DNA from: Saussurea involucrata
Lineage: Eukaryota; Streptophyta; Magnoliopsida; Asterales; Asteraceae
Length of the DNA stretch: 64,000 nt
Direction of reading: 5' to 3'
Assembly: GCA_033807775.1 (NCBI GenBank)
Contig: CM066317.1
Location: 14,333,370 to 14,397,369 of the forward strand
Below are positions 9,648 through 21,431 of the stretch, in pieces. The notes under the pieces are model-generated. The model ran no database searches. It saw only the letters and a list, made by a program, of their open reading frames with translations, and was not told the origin of the DNA. A program made the translations under genes and the position numbers. The first letter of the stretch is position 1. Each line of letters opens with the position of its first letter.

Positions 9648-12108
9648 TAGCCAGTGTAAACAAACCTTCTAAGTGAAGGATCAAATGAACGTATTAAGCA
9701 TTAAAGACGAATAATAGGGTAATAAAGGGTTATTCATGGAAAGAGGTTGTAGTGATGATACATTATGTAGGGTTTCAATACTTGAAATCCTAGTTTAAAA
9801 AATGAGGAAAAGGTCCGAGGCTTATTCAATTATTTTCACAAGTTGAGTTATTAAACAAAAAATTGTCCCAAGTTTGTGAAGAAATCAAATAATGAGGCAC
9901 TATCATCATTAGCTGGGAATGATGATCCACTTTAGACCATGGTTGTTTCTTACTCGAAAGGCATTCAAGATTTTGGTTGTTTTTCTTTTGAACTTTGAAA
10001 TTGTACTTGGCAATCACTTTAGAGACATCGGTTCTCATTTAATGCTTTTGAAGATCTTTTGGTGCCCGTTTGGAGCTTTAGTTAATTTGTTGGAGGACTT
10101 CTGTATTTTGACGGTTTGGTTTTATATCCTTCAAGGTGGATTCAGTCTTATCTTTATGTTTGGATCAATAAATTGTTTAGTATCAAGGTGAAGTTTTGAA
10201 TAATATGATGTGAAACAACAAAATGACAAAAACTAGAATTCAAGAAGTTGTGGACATCCACAAGTGGCCATCTATGAACGTATGTGATGAACCATTTTTT
10301 CTCCTAATGACCGTTACAATACCACCAATACAATATAAACCCTTTTCATTTATGGCATGAGTATGTTACACATAAAGGCACAATCGTGGCAAAGGTTCTT
10401 GTTTTAAAGATTAGAATCGTGTTGGGTTTCCTCCATATGTTAAGTATATATATATATCCATTCGATTCCCTTATGAATTTTCACGAAATTTAGAGAGAGA
10501 AACGTGTGAAAAGGATTAGTTTTAGCTATGAGAGTTTGCACCAGAGTCATGAATAGGTTTGCAACCTTTCTTTCCGTGAATAAGATAATCCATTCATGTA
10601 TGACATACACAACCTTCCGATAGCGGAACCATAGTAAATTAACGAGTTATGTATCGTTTATCATCTTTGTTGTTATTTTCTCCATGATCGTCCAACATTC
10701 CTTTGTTGGTAACCGTCACAAATTTGTTCTTGTTTTCAATTGTATCTTTATTGTTTGGAACCGTATGTTTCAATTTCATAATTACTATGACTAAAACGTG
10801 TTTCTGAGTCTTAATTCTTCCATATATATTCAAGATAATTGATTTTGAACAAGGAAAGAACATGATAATCATAAGATTTTGAGAGTGAGGCAATAGGAAT
10901 TGGAGTGATAATGTATTCAAAGTCAGGTTGTAACAAACGAGCAATACATTTTAAGTTTATCAGAGTTTTTGAGCATTTCTAAAAATATAAACAATAGAAT
11001 TGAAAAACACTTAAAAAAACTCATTAAATTTATTGAAATATATCTAATAAAGTTACTAACTTATAATAAAACTAATTAATAATAATTAATCAAGTGTGTA
11101 TACTTAATCTTAGTTAAATAGTTGTCAAACCCCACAACAAAACATAAACAATAACAAAGATACATGAATCTATAAACATGGTTTGTTGGTTGCTGCCGGC
11201 TGCGCCACCACCGGCGTACTCGGTTTCCTCCGACCTGGTCCTTAGTCAAAGTCTCCCCCACCCACACACACTTGTAAATTTACCAATATACCCTTCCTTA
11301 GACAACTCGCAGAAGCTTCATTGCCGATTCCAGTCCATTCTTTGTGGTACACTTGATCCCACCACTTGTCACCTACTAACATTCACACGTAATTATTTTT
11401 ATTATTCTTTAATAATTAATAGCATAAAACGCACACACAACATGTGTATGCAAATTTACCCATACTTTATTTTAGTAAAACTGAGTCAGGTATTCTATAC
11501 GATTTAAATTGATTTTCTAGCTATTTATCTTTCGATTTTTATTATAATATTCAGGTTTATAATTTACGAACTAGACCAAACAACTAGACGACAATTTTTT
11601 TTAAAGAATATGGCCAATTTGAAATACATTTACAGACCTAGATTCGTAACTGTGGATCCAAATAATTTTTTATATATTTTAAAAAAGATTGACCAGATTT
11701 ATTTTTTTTGTATCTTTTAGCTAGCTGTAAATTATGGACATGGGTGTTGTGGATCTAGTAACATTATGATAAAAGTGAGAAAGTAAATCAAAGGGTTGGG
11801 TTTACATGATAAATGTAAAATTTGATGAGAAACGTGAAAATTGATTATCAATCGTTTGATAAGAAATGGATTAACATTAAGATGAGATATACCAAGATAA
11901 AATGTATACCAGATTAATTCATTTTAATTAAAAGTGGATAACGGTTGAAAAATATTTCTAAAAATAATGACATTTATTACCGGATCCCATATATTTTCTT
12001 TATTTAAATAAATTTAATTTGAAAAAAATAAAATAAATTGGCCTACTTTCCTCAAAGTTATCACGCAACTTCCCATCCTCTTCACCACCCGCCACCGCCA
12101 ACCTCCCT
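9648..12108. other. Low-copy AT-rich DNA, no gene recognised
   Basis: Only short scattered frames occur, none with a recognisable domain. The last 500 bases or so before 12109 are very AT-rich and presumably form the upstream region of the zinc-finger gene. A short AT microsatellite lies near 10450. Confidence 0.6.
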
Positions 12109-12114
12109 TATATA
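12109..12114 (+). promoter_or_regulatory. TATA box of the zinc-finger gene
   Basis: TATATA followed by a CT-rich CACTCACTCTCTTTCTC stretch, about 150 bases before the ATG. This is the usual layout of a plant core promoter with a pyrimidine-rich leader. Assigned by sequence and position only. Confidence 0.7.
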
Positions 12115-12166
12115 CCTCACTCACTCTCTTTCTCTTCACTCATTCCACACCCACACCTCCACCACC

Positions 12167-12221
12167 ACTTCTTACTTTCTCTCTCTAGATCACAACTTCT
12201 TACTTTCTCTCTCTAGATCAC
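12167..12221 (+). repeat. 27-bp tandem duplication in the 5' leader of the zinc-finger gene
   Basis: A 27-base unit beginning ACTTCTTACTTTCTCTC is present at 12167-12193 and repeated exactly at 12195-12221. It is pyrimidine-rich and lies 40-95 bases before the start codon, so it changes leader length. Confidence 0.85.
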
Positions 12222-12261
12222 CACCACCACCACAACCGGACCACCGTTAACTGAAATTCTC

Positions 12262-12984
12262 ATGGCGGTTGAAGCTTTGAATTCTCCAACAACGGCACCC
12301 ACACCTCTCTTCAGGCAAGATTCCGGTAGGTATTTGGAGTCATGGACCAAAGGCAAAAGAACAAAAAGGCCACGGGTCGATCAACCACCATCGGAGGAAG
12401 AATATCTTGCTTTCTGTCTTATGCTACTAGCACGCGGCGGCAACCGTCGTGACGATTCTACTTCCCTATCTAACTCCTCCGCGTCGCCGCCGCCGCCGCC
12501 GCACCGGGATAACACGCCGGCTCTTGTTTACAAGTGTAGCGTTTGCGATAAGGCTTTTGGATCATACCAAGCTCTTGGTGGCCACAAAGCTAGTCACCGG
12601 AAAAACAACCCCGCTGCCACCATCGGAGCTGAGATCGAACAGCCGGCAGCCACCACCTCCACCGCCAGTGGGACCCATAGCGGAGTCGGAAGGAGTCACG
12701 AGTGTTCCATCTGCCACCGGTGTTTCCCCACCGGACAAGCTTTGGGTGGACACAAACGCCGCCACTATGAAGGGGTTATCGGCGGCGGCCGTGCTACCAG
12801 CGGCGGCGTTACCTCATCGGAAGGAGTTGGGTCCACCAATAGTCAGCGCGGGTTTGACCTCAACCTCCCTGCCATGCCGGAATTTCTTCCGGGATTCGCC
12901 GACGACGAGGTTGAAAGCCCTCATCCCGCCAAAAAATCTCGACTTTTTCCGGCGGTGAAGTCGGAGGTCGCCACGCGCCATTAA
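12262..12984 (+). CDS. ZAT/STZ-type C2H2 zinc-finger transcriptional repressor (240 aa)
   Basis: An intronless gene with two plant Q-type C2H2 fingers. Finger 1 spans residues 90-112 (Cys92, Cys95, His108, His112) and finger 2 about 146-168 (Cys148, Cys151, His164, His168). Both carry the plant-specific QALGGH helix. Residues 30-38 (KGKRTKRPR) look like a nuclear localisation signal, residues 45-57 (EEEYLAFCLMLLA) are the L-box, and DLNLP at 199-203 is an EAR repression motif. This is the full domain order of the ZAT10/ZAT6/AZF group, nuclear repressors induced by cold, salt, drought and oxidative stress. Length is normal. ATG 12262 is the first in frame after the TATA box and leader. A poly-proline run (76-80) comes from a CCG repeat. 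I cannot tell which paralogue it is. It looks intact and is the only convincing host gene here. Confidence 0.95.
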   Translation: MAVEALNSPTTAPTPLFRQDSGRYLESWTKGKRTKRPRVDQPPSEEEYLAFCLMLLARGGNRRDDSTSLSNSSASPPPPPHRDNTPALVYKCSVCDKAFGSYQALGGHKASHRKNNPAATIGAEIEQPAATTSTASGTHSGVGRSHECSICHRCFPTGQALGGHKRRHYEGVIGGGRATSGGVTSSEGVGSTNSQRGFDLNLPAMPEFLPGFADDEVESPHPAKKSRLFPAVKSEVATRH

Positions 12985-14905
12985 ATTACCGATTACAAAT
13001 TATGGGTTTTCGATTTTAGGACATTTATGAATAGAAATTCGTTGAAAGATTGTTCGAGTAGCATCATATTTTGATACAAAAATCATTCCTTGTAAATAAA
13101 AGTTGAATTAAATTTGATTAATTTGTTGCATAAATTCGAATGGTGGATCATGATTGTTCTACGATTCACCGGAATCTCTTGTATTTTACGCAATCTTCAC
13201 AATTGCGTGGCGTATAATCAATTGACCATCGTCATCCTAAACCGAAATTTGGGGTAAAATCTAACAGAATAAACTTATGTTCAAATCTTAACAAATTTAA
13301 CCCTCTATTTATTAGATCATGCTGAATTTTACCCTCAACTAATTTCTCAATTCAATTAACCCAGATTAAATAAAGAAAAAATTGAGTTTTATGCTTAAAA
13401 ACTTTGTTTGGTAACTTTATTAAAAATGAAGAAGAATGGACGTGCTTCTTTTTTTTCAATCGTATGTCTCTTTCCCCGTGATAACTTATAATGCTGAGAA
13501 TGAACTAAGAAAACCGGATGAAGATGAACAACGTTCAGGCTGAGCCATTTGTGGATAAAGATCACATGGCCCTAACATAGTAACATTCCGCCTCCCATTC
13601 TTATCGAACAAATGAAATTAAGACACAAAGGATTTTATTTATTTATTTCATTCATGTTCATATTCTTTCTCCGATTATGTGTATTCACGTGATTGGTGAA
13701 TGTGAATGAAACGTGAAAATTCGAGACAGGAGACCCCATATATACCAATGGTTACAAAACATTGAAAGGGTATAAGATATCGACGATTGATGTTTAAGTT
13801 TGACAACTATGGTACAAGAAACGGTTTGAATAATCCAATCAAATTTGTTCTTCCCCAACGATCCCCGATAAGGGAACATTAGGAGAGTCATCGACTCCAA
13901 CTAAAGTGCTAGCTGTAGCATGCTAGTGCGCAAACATGACTAAAGATTCAAGGTTTTATTCGGTAATTTTGCATCTTTTTGTTTGATATTTAGATATAGA
14001 TTTTGGTTTTTTGGTACATATTCAATGGAACGAGAGATGGTAACAATGTAGAGTGGCAAGATATATTCATTGGTGGTACCATTGATATAGGAATATGTAC
14101 TTAATGGACATTCGATAGTAACTCAACTAAAGTTTGCTAAAGTTCAATATTGCTGAAGATACCAAATTAAGGGGATCGAGTTATTAACTTATTATTGTTG
14201 GATAACCTACTCTATATTGTGAGATAGGACATGCATATTCGACTATCGATTTAGGTAAGTTGCTCACTCGCTTTTGACGAACGTCGGACACTATCAACCA
14301 TATAATTAACATCAATGCACTTACACATAGTCTTGATATTTTGGAGGTTTCTTCTCTCCACACGCAAAAAATTAGGCTTGTGGACATTTAAGCTCTTGAA
14401 AGAAGAGAAATGTATTTTTGTAATAACAAGGTGAAGTATAGTTTTCCAATTATTGAATATTGAATTATATTTTTGATAGATATATCAGGCTACATGAACT
14501 CAAATTTCCCATTATTTTTCCTTTTAACTTTTATTTAAATTTCATCATTTTATTAACCTAGTTTCAAAAGATACATAATTGTTTTTTGTTGCCTAATTAA
14601 TAATCCTTAATAACGGTTAAAATATATATACTTTTCTAATCGCATAAATTTAGTTAGCAAAGTAAAATATGGTTGGCCTATGATGCCAACTTAGATGTCG
14701 ACCATACCTACTACTATTAGCAATTGTGACCATTCGAAATCAATGGCACCATGTTGGATGTTATTTCTTATCAAGTCTACAAAAAGTTGACTTATGAATT
14801 AGATTCACCGTTATTCATTTATAGTTGAAGATTACTGTTAGAGGTTTTAAATCTCCATCGATATTTTTGTAGAAATGTTTGAGATCATTCTCTTGTTTTG
14901 AAGTT
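12985..14905. other. Zinc-finger gene 3' region and AT-rich spacer, no other gene seen
   Basis: Only short frames without recognisable domains. No LTR, TIR or RNA gene was found. Confidence 0.55.
13095..13100 (+). terminator. Candidate poly(A) signal of the zinc-finger gene
   Basis: AATAAA 111 bases after the stop codon, in an AT-rich 3' region. This is the only canonical hexamer close behind the gene. Confidence 0.5.
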
Positions 14906-15042
14906 AGCAACTCATAGTCTTTTTTTTTGTTTTTTTTATAAGGTTCATCTAGGCTTTGCCTAGACTACATCCTTGGCAATTTGGAAACAAACGTACAAAG
15001 CGGCCGTCTGAGACTAAACCTGACCACAGCAACTCATAGTCT
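14906..15042 (-). mobile_element. Short SINE-like retroposon with 15-bp target-site duplication
   Basis: AGCAACTCATAGTCT occurs at 14906-14920 and again at 15028-15042. It encloses 107 bases that begin with a T-rich run on the plus strand, which is an A tail on the minus strand. Flanking duplication plus A tail is the signature of target-primed retroposition. I see no clear A box, so it may be a 5'-truncated SINE or a small processed RNA copy. The tail-proximal part has an 8-bp hairpin (CTAGGC..GCCTAG). Confidence 0.7.
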
Positions 15043-15492
15043 TCATGTACTAGTTTCTCATCACAAAGGCGAAATGCCATTGATGCACCATAGGTTCTAA
15101 TCGTTGTCATCTTTGGGGTCAATTTTCGTTCTATCTCTAGGGATGAAGAATCCACCAACGACATTCTCAAAGTCAAATGGGATGATCAATTACTTGCCAA
15201 CACCAAATTGGCTAATGAACATAAGTCGGTCACCTTTTCGTCTGAGAACCTTTTTCATGTTAAAAGACTACCAATAATCGAAAGAGCAACCGTTATTGTC
15301 TTGAAATGCAGATACACATATAGATTATAGCAAGTCTTGTAAAATTTTGACTTTTTAGCCATACTCTCTTCAGAAACCGTACATATGCCAACAATTTCCT
15401 TTTTATTTTAATACAAGAGGTCGGCACATATGCATAGACCTTAACTTACATACAATAATATTGCCTATTAATTTTACTTAGCACATTATTTA
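15043..15492. other. AT-rich spacer, nothing recognised
   Basis: No open frame with a domain and no repeat structure seen. Confidence 0.5.
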
Positions 15493-15775
15493 GGCTATGT
15501 TTGGCAAACTAGCTGATAAGCTAGCTTATGACTTATAAGCTAGCTGATGAAAAAGTTACATTTGACAAAAAGTAGCTTATAAGCATTTAAATGACAAAAA
15601 ATGACATAATAAAAAAAATAGTTAATAAATAATAATTAATATTAATGAGGGCATAATTGGAATATTTACAAAAAGCTACTCATAAGCTACTCCAAGTAGC
15701 TTTTCAAAAAGCTAGCTTATGGTCATCCAAACATGTATCCAAAAAATAAGCTAGCTTTTTTTGCCAAACAATGCC
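15493..15775. mobile_element. hAT-like MITE
   Basis: About 283 bases, non-coding. The ends are inverted: the left begins GGCTATGTTTGGCAAAC and the right, read in reverse complement, begins GGCATTGTTTGGCAAA. Both arms continue into AAGCTAGCTTAT-type palindromes, a pattern typical of hAT-derived MITEs with GTTTGGCAAA ends. I could not find a clean 8-bp target duplication. Confidence 0.75.
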
Positions 15776-16035
15776 TTAGTAAAAGAATTCAGCGGATAAT
15801 CAAAAAACCAAAAAAGATATATGAATGAAACATTTCTAAACCATTCTGCGACTCCGCGTAGAGGTATACAAGGCCCGAGCCTTTCAAGCCCATTTATAGT
15901 AAGCAAGAAAACCGGCTCGGGTCGCGCAAGGTTTTGCGGTTGAAAAAGAGCCATTTTCATATAAGCCTTTTTCGTTCCTAACCACGCCTTTTTACGACAG
16001 GCTCTTCCGGACCGGCCCTAGACCCCAATATAATC

Positions 16036-17101
16036 TGTAACACCCTGAAAAAAATTGAACAATTAATATAGGGAATTCCGGAAACGGGTAACATAAATTC
16101 CATAATTCAAGCCAACTAAAACCCTTAAATACAACGGGATAGTTTGGACAATGTACAAAAAGAGTATTCGAGACATAATACACAACAACCTATTAATCTA
16201 GACTGCAAGTAAACTAGATTAATCCGGGTGTCACTATATCTCCAAAAAGTCTCTCATCTCGATTCCCAAAAGTCCGACCCTCCAAGCTCCTATGCAAGGT
16301 CGACATCACGACGCGATCTAGACACGCCGCTAGGTGGAACCTGTAATCCACAACATACATCATAAAGTGTTAGAACAAAAGTCCAGTAAGATTTAAATCG
16401 TTGATGTAATGTAAAAGAATTATAGTAATGTTGCCATAAAGTAAAGATACCGGTTCCACTTGATATTACATTATCACTTTCCATTTAGCCAAGATAGCCC
16501 ACACCTGAACATAAGACAAAGAGACATTTCTCTAAATACGGGGGAGACCCGTTACCATCTAGGTGACGAGAACACGTGAGTGGGGTCACCTTTGACGTTG
16601 TGGATTGCACCTCAAGTCCCGGTCTTAGTTCCCATGCCATATAGACATCACAACCTCAAACCTCTAATGATTGCCTTTATTGTCTACCCCGTCGAGTTAC
16701 ACCTGAAGGACTTACGGGGACCATATTGCCTATCCATTCTAGACGAATTACACCTCAAGGACGGATGTCCCTTATTGCCTACTCGCTAGTAACCCCAAGC
16801 GGCCTTACCAAATATCGAACATATAGTCCATAAAAGTCTAAATCCCCGTGCACAAGGAGATAGACTATGACAATTCCCAAATCATGGTCATGAATGCATA
16901 TAGTTTTAACAACATCCGAATCGTAGCATGGTAGTTAATTCCACATATTATCGTAAGTGAATTTTCCATAAAACGTACGTAGCATATAGATTCCTCTCCA
17001 CCTTCTATCCTTTTGAACTACTTAAACCATACATAAAGTTTGCCATTTACTTGTGGTACATTCTTACACATTCCCAAACACGTGCAATTACTATGACGTA
17101 G

Positions 17102-17143
<42 letters not shown>

Positions 17144-17221
17144 TATATATACATGCATATATATATACATACATACCTATAGCCCCTAAAGGATATAAAT
17201 ATATATATTTATATATATATA
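16036..17221 (-). mobile_element. Gypsy solo LTR (G0), first of three pieces
   Basis: Begins TGTAACACCC at 16036, the reverse complement of a GGGTGTTACA LTR end. It continues at 45803-46278 and 51056-51561, where it ends in TGTTACA. The outer flanks are TAATC (16031-16035) and TTATC (51562-51566), a 5-bp target duplication with one mismatch. Added together the pieces give about 2.2 kb with no internal region, so this is best read as a solo LTR. Degenerate repeats of a TTACACCT(C/G)AAGGAC unit lie near 16690-16770. Confidence 0.65.
17104..17140. repeat. AT microsatellite
   Basis: About 18 AT units, followed by further AT-rich repeats up to 17221. Element H is inserted at the right edge of this tract (target copy ATATA). 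Confidence 0.95.
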
Positions 17222-18033
17222 TGTTAATGCCAAAAATTGTCCAGAATGATAACTTAAGGTTGATTGTGGAGCTTAACAACTAAAGAATGGAAATCGTTCG
17301 ACAAACAGTACGACAAAGACAAAAAAGTAAAGTAGACGAGAGAATTTGGTGACGCGAGAAAAACCTCAACGAGGAAAAAACACGCGGACGACAGTGATGG
17401 TCGTCGCTGCACTATGGTCGCCAATCAGGGGCGATGTCCTTTGTTTCAAGTGTCGAAAGTACAAGCGATTACAATACAAGTATTAGAAATAACCTAATTC
17501 GTAAAGTAAACAAAGTGCGTCATGTGTAAAAACAGTGTGTCGTGCGTCGTGAGCGATCTTTTGAGAGAGAGAGTTCTTTGCTTCGAATGGTTTCGGTATG
17601 CAGTGAGTGTTCTCGGGAGTTCAGATGTGCGCAAATGATGTGGGAGCCTTTGTTTATATAGCCTTCGTAACTTTAAATGACTCCATAAAAGCTTGAGTAA
17701 CGGTCGTAACGGATTCCGCGGTTTAATGCTCATAATGATCTCGTCGGTTATAGCCGTTGGCCATTAATGGCGTTGATCCTGCATTAAACAAAGAAATCAT
17801 AACAGTTGTGTCGTATGTTAGTTGGTCGAAGACGTAGGGTATCTTATGACGGTCCTGCGAATCGGGTGATAATGTGGTCGAGTGTCGTGAGGAGCTCTCG
17901 ACCTGAATTTTAGGAGGGGAGACGGAGGTTTTGAAGGTGTTATCAAGACCTTATCTTAATCCAAGATGTGTCGTGTGATATGTGTCTTACCTTTTCCTGT
18001 CGTGGTCGCGACTCATGGATTTTTACCCAAACA
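17222..18033 (-). repeat. 3' LTR of H (812 bp)
   Basis: Runs from TGTTAATGCC to CCCAAACA and pairs with 44988-45797. It contains the three-hairpin block at about 17351-17440 (GACGAC..GTCGTC and TCGCC..GGCGA stems). Confidence 0.92.
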
Positions 18034-18354
18034 GTTTGCCCTCAAAATTTAAAAATAAAGTGGCAAATTTAAATTTCGAATTTTTAAATTTTTGTCAGAA
18101 AAAATCTTTTTAAAAAGAATGTCTAGGGGTGTGACACGTGTCGAAAGTCGGTTTGGTTGCTTTGGAACCGAATCGGTTCAATTTGAACTGATTTCAGGCG
18201 TGGAAGTTGAGAAGGCGATAAGATCATAACGTCATGCTGACGCACGTTCTATGCTTGACAGCTGCTATTCGCCAGGTGTCGACGATCTGTCGAGTTTTTC
18301 AAAGGGGCGTTTCCATGTGTCGATCATCGAACGACTCGATCTGACACGATCGAT
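18034..18354 (-). other. Polypurine tract of H and spacer to the antisense gene
   Basis: On the minus strand TTTTGAGGGCAAAC abuts the 3' LTR, the likely plus-strand primer. It is part of an AT-rich imperfect inverted repeat (18043-18105). The rest is a non-coding upstream region for the plus-strand antisense gene. Confidence 0.65.
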
Positions 18355-18364
18355 TATATAAATA
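18355..18364 (+). promoter_or_regulatory. TATA box of the antisense gene in H
   Basis: TATATAAATA followed by GAGACC, 82 bases before the antisense ATG. The same position in M2 has CATAAATAGAGATC (38597-38610), so a core promoter driving transcription against the element appears conserved between copies. Confidence 0.65.
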
Positions 18365-18436
18365 GAGACCCCTTAGCGGATCTTTTTCATTTTACACTTT
18401 CAGAAACCTTTAGAGCGAGATTTCTTCCTTTTTCTT

Positions 18437-20610
18437 ATGCGAATCCATTACGAATCTGCAAAAAATCTTAAACCGATTTTAGAGTTTTCGAGGATTAGAG
18501 CACTATTTAAGGTACGATTTCTCATCCCTTTTATGCGTCGCAAGTTGATTGCTAGAAAGCCTATGAAGAACTGGGATCTTTTTGCTTTTTCAGACCTGAA
18601 AATTTGGCTCACAGGATTAGCCATGTCAACCGAGCCTGCGAGTACCATTCGAGATCAAGATGATCTCGACTCCTTTAGGATGCTAGCACAATTCTCTGCG
18701 GGGATTACATTGAGTAGAGCGGGTCAGGTCCGACCTGAGATGTGTCCCGACGGGTACTTCGTGATATACGAATACCCGTTTAAGATAGGTTTCCAATGGC
18801 CATATTCGCCTTTAGCCAATGCATTCATGTGCGAGTTTGATCTTTCGCCGGGGCAATTAATGCCCCAATTCTGGCGTGTCATCCAGGTTGTCGAGCGACT
18901 TACCAAGAATTGGGAGTCGCCGATGAACGTGAATGATCTTTTGACGGCCTATCGGGTGAAAATGGACGGGTATCGTTGTTATAGTGTTTTCTCGAGGTAC
19001 AAGGGCGACCGTACCTTGGTCTTGAAAACTGCGGTCAACGACCGTAAGTGGAAGGCCAGGTACGCGTTTGTGCGCGTATCGACGCTCGACCCTGATAGCG
19101 ACTGGATTAGGGCCGACTGGAATATGGCGGGTGAGATTTTAAAGCTTTGTCGTACGTCTTTTATTACATTTATTGATTTGCTTCTCAACTGATCTTCTCT
19201 CTTTTGTGCTCTCAGACATCAAGTTCGAGAACGTGAAGCCCAACGATGACTCCAAGACCAAGATCGACAAATTTATAGAGTTCAGCGCCGACGACCGGTC
19301 GTTCGTCACACGACATCTGGTGGACGAGGACGAGGACGTAGTATACTTGGGAGAGAATCGAGAGAGGAGGCGAGAGGAAGAGGAGGAAGAGGAAGTAGAG
19401 AAAGAAGAGAAAGAAGAATCGAGAGAAGAGGAGGAAGAGATGACTGGTAAGTGTACTTTCCTTTTTCGACGTAGTCTTTCTGTTATTTCAATCTCGTGAC
19501 ATCCCTTTCTTTTCCTTTGTTTTTTCCAGGGGAATCCCAAGCGAGGATGTCGTATGTGGCTGCCAAGAGGGCAGCTCAAGCTGAATTAGCCCGCAAGGGT
19601 AAAGAAAAGAGAAAAAGGGCCTCGACCACTGGGTCGAGAGTGCTGAAGACGGCCAAGATGATGGTCTCAAAGGAACCGTCTTCAAAGGCGGGCGACTCGT
19701 CGAGAGTCGCCACTCCTGAGAAGACGAAGGTGTCGGTTGCGTCTCCTGGGAAGACGAGGACGTCTTCTGACGCGATCGACGCGACACCGGTTAACTCAGT
19801 GCCTCCAGCGACAACGCGGTGTCTCCATCTGCCACGTCGACTCCTTTGTTGGCCGACAAGGGCAAGGGCCATGCGACGGGAGAGGCTGAGGTCACGACGT
19901 TTAACTTTACGTTGTCGTCGGACTTCATGGCGGATAACGTCCTAGACGGGACGAAGCTCTTTCCCCATCTGGGGAAATATCAGCTCCCCTCTTTCAAGGA
20001 GCGTTTTCAGGGAGTCCTGGTCGAGGAGACGGGATCTCACGTCGCAGGACTTGCGTTTATGGTAAGTTTTTCTTTCAAAACTTGTTTTTTTTTACTTTTG
20101 TAACTTTGTCGGGTGTTTACTAACCCGTATCTTGTGTATTTTTCAGACGTTCCAGTCTTCTCTTGCCCTGTACTCCGAAATGGAGAAGACAAGGGGCTTA
20201 GTGCCCGCAGCTCTCGAAGGAGAGAAAGCGGCACTGGATAGAGAGAAAGCTGCATGGCGCGCGTCGAGGCCATGTCTATACGGCTCGACGACGTTCAAAG
20301 TGACCTGGAGGTCATCGAACGAGAAAGGGAAGAGGCAAACCATCGTCTGAAGCAGTCCCTGTCCCTGATAGCCGACTTGAGGGCAGTGTTGGACAGGACC
20401 AAAGAGTCCTTGGATGTAAGTGAAAAAGAAGCCGAGGATTCCAAGTCCAAGGTGGCAAAGTTGGAGGGTGAGGTGAAGGAACTCAAGGAAGAGCTGACGT
20501 CCGTCTTCATCTTGGCTCGACTGACCGCCCGGGCAGCGATCATGCAACAACACTTGTCGGGGAAGAATCCCCTTGCCTCGGCGTCGGACGAGCTGGCCTT
20601 CTACCTGTAG
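18437..20610 (+). pseudogene. Antisense gene of H: 'putative gypsy type transposon' (Transposase_28-like) protein, 4 exons, frameshifted
   Basis: Transcribed opposite to H. Proposed exons: 18437-19130, 19216-19446, 19530-20061 and 20147-20610. Introns have GT..AG ends (GGTGAGAT..CTCAG, GGTAAGTG..TTCCAG, GGTAAGTT..TTTCAG), and the three joins keep phase. Exon 1 encodes the domain annotated in plants as 'putative gypsy type transposon' (PF04195 style, with PFKIGFQWP and DLSPGQLMPQFW). Exon 2 ends in a Glu-rich run. Exon 3 has a Lys/Ser-rich part and a conserved FPHLGKYQLPSFKERF block. Exon 4 is a heptad-rich coiled coil of about 120 residues. Two single-base frameshifts are needed, near 19790-19800 and 20250, so this copy is broken. 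Function is unknown; antisense extra genes are known in Tat elements. Confidence 0.75.
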
Positions 20611-21431
20611 AGTGTCGGGTCTGAAAGAGATCTTGACTCGGACGACGAGAAGGAGATCGAGGAGGAGGAAATGGACAAGGGCTCCAAGGGCGAAGCTTCT
20701 GCCAAGGATGCGGCCGACGATCCTCCCCAACCTTAGCAAATTTTTGTTTTTTTCTTTTACCGATCGACCGTTGGTGGTCGGGTCGTTTGGATGTAATCAT
20801 CATTCGGACATGGAATGAAAATATTTTCTCTTTTGAACTCATGCATTACTTTGTTTTATTCATTTTGTAAGTAAATACAATATCAATCGTGAAATTCACA
20901 AAGTAAACATACATCGTATAAAAATGAACATAAAGACTTGCGACATAGGCATCCAACGTAATGCAACGACTATTTTAAGTTTAAAGTCATGTAAAGCAAC
21001 ATAGGTACGTGCGACTAAAGCATTCACCCAAAACATGAAAATTTTCCTAAGTTAGAGAAACTTAGGTCGTGCGACAGATATGGGTCGTGCGTTCCTACAA
21101 ACGTGCAATCAAGTCGTCTAGTAGACCTGACTGCTTGTGTCGTGCGATCCTGCGAAAATGTACTGAAGTCGTGTAATAAACTTAATAACTTATGTAATGC
21201 TATCCTGCGATAAAACAAGGTTAGAGGTTGGTCGTTGGCTAACCAATGACCCTCCGATGCTTAAGTCAGTAATCGTCGTGATGAATAAAAAATCGTATGA
21301 GATAAAAGGGTTTAGAAGAAATACCTTTTTAGATGTGTTGCATTCCAGCTACGTGGGATATATCGATTGTCAAGGGTTTGGCGTTTATAAGCACCTTTGC
21401 CCACGACTTCTGAGATACGATAAGAACCTTC
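20611..21431. repeat. 3' untranslated region of H with 55-bp tandem repeat
   Basis: No gene. A 55-bp unit starting GTCGTGCG(A/T)TCCT recurs at 21084, 21139 and, degenerate, 21194. Related GTCGTGCGATCCTGCG units appear in the same relative place in E4 (48530-48655), so the array is an old family feature. Confidence 0.7.

Noticed and set aside
8475..11507. Small frames of 60-110 codons left and right of the old gypsy LTR
   Set aside because: No domain, no codon bias, no promoter or poly(A) signal nearby.
12449..12958. A 169-codon open frame overlapping the zinc-finger gene in another frame
   Set aside because: It is an Arg/Pro-rich shadow caused by the GC-rich coding sequence; the zinc-finger frame has clear domains and this one has none.
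17053..17283. Open frames on both strands across the AT microsatellite
   Set aside because: They encode Ile/Tyr repeats from the AT tract and cross the H insertion border.
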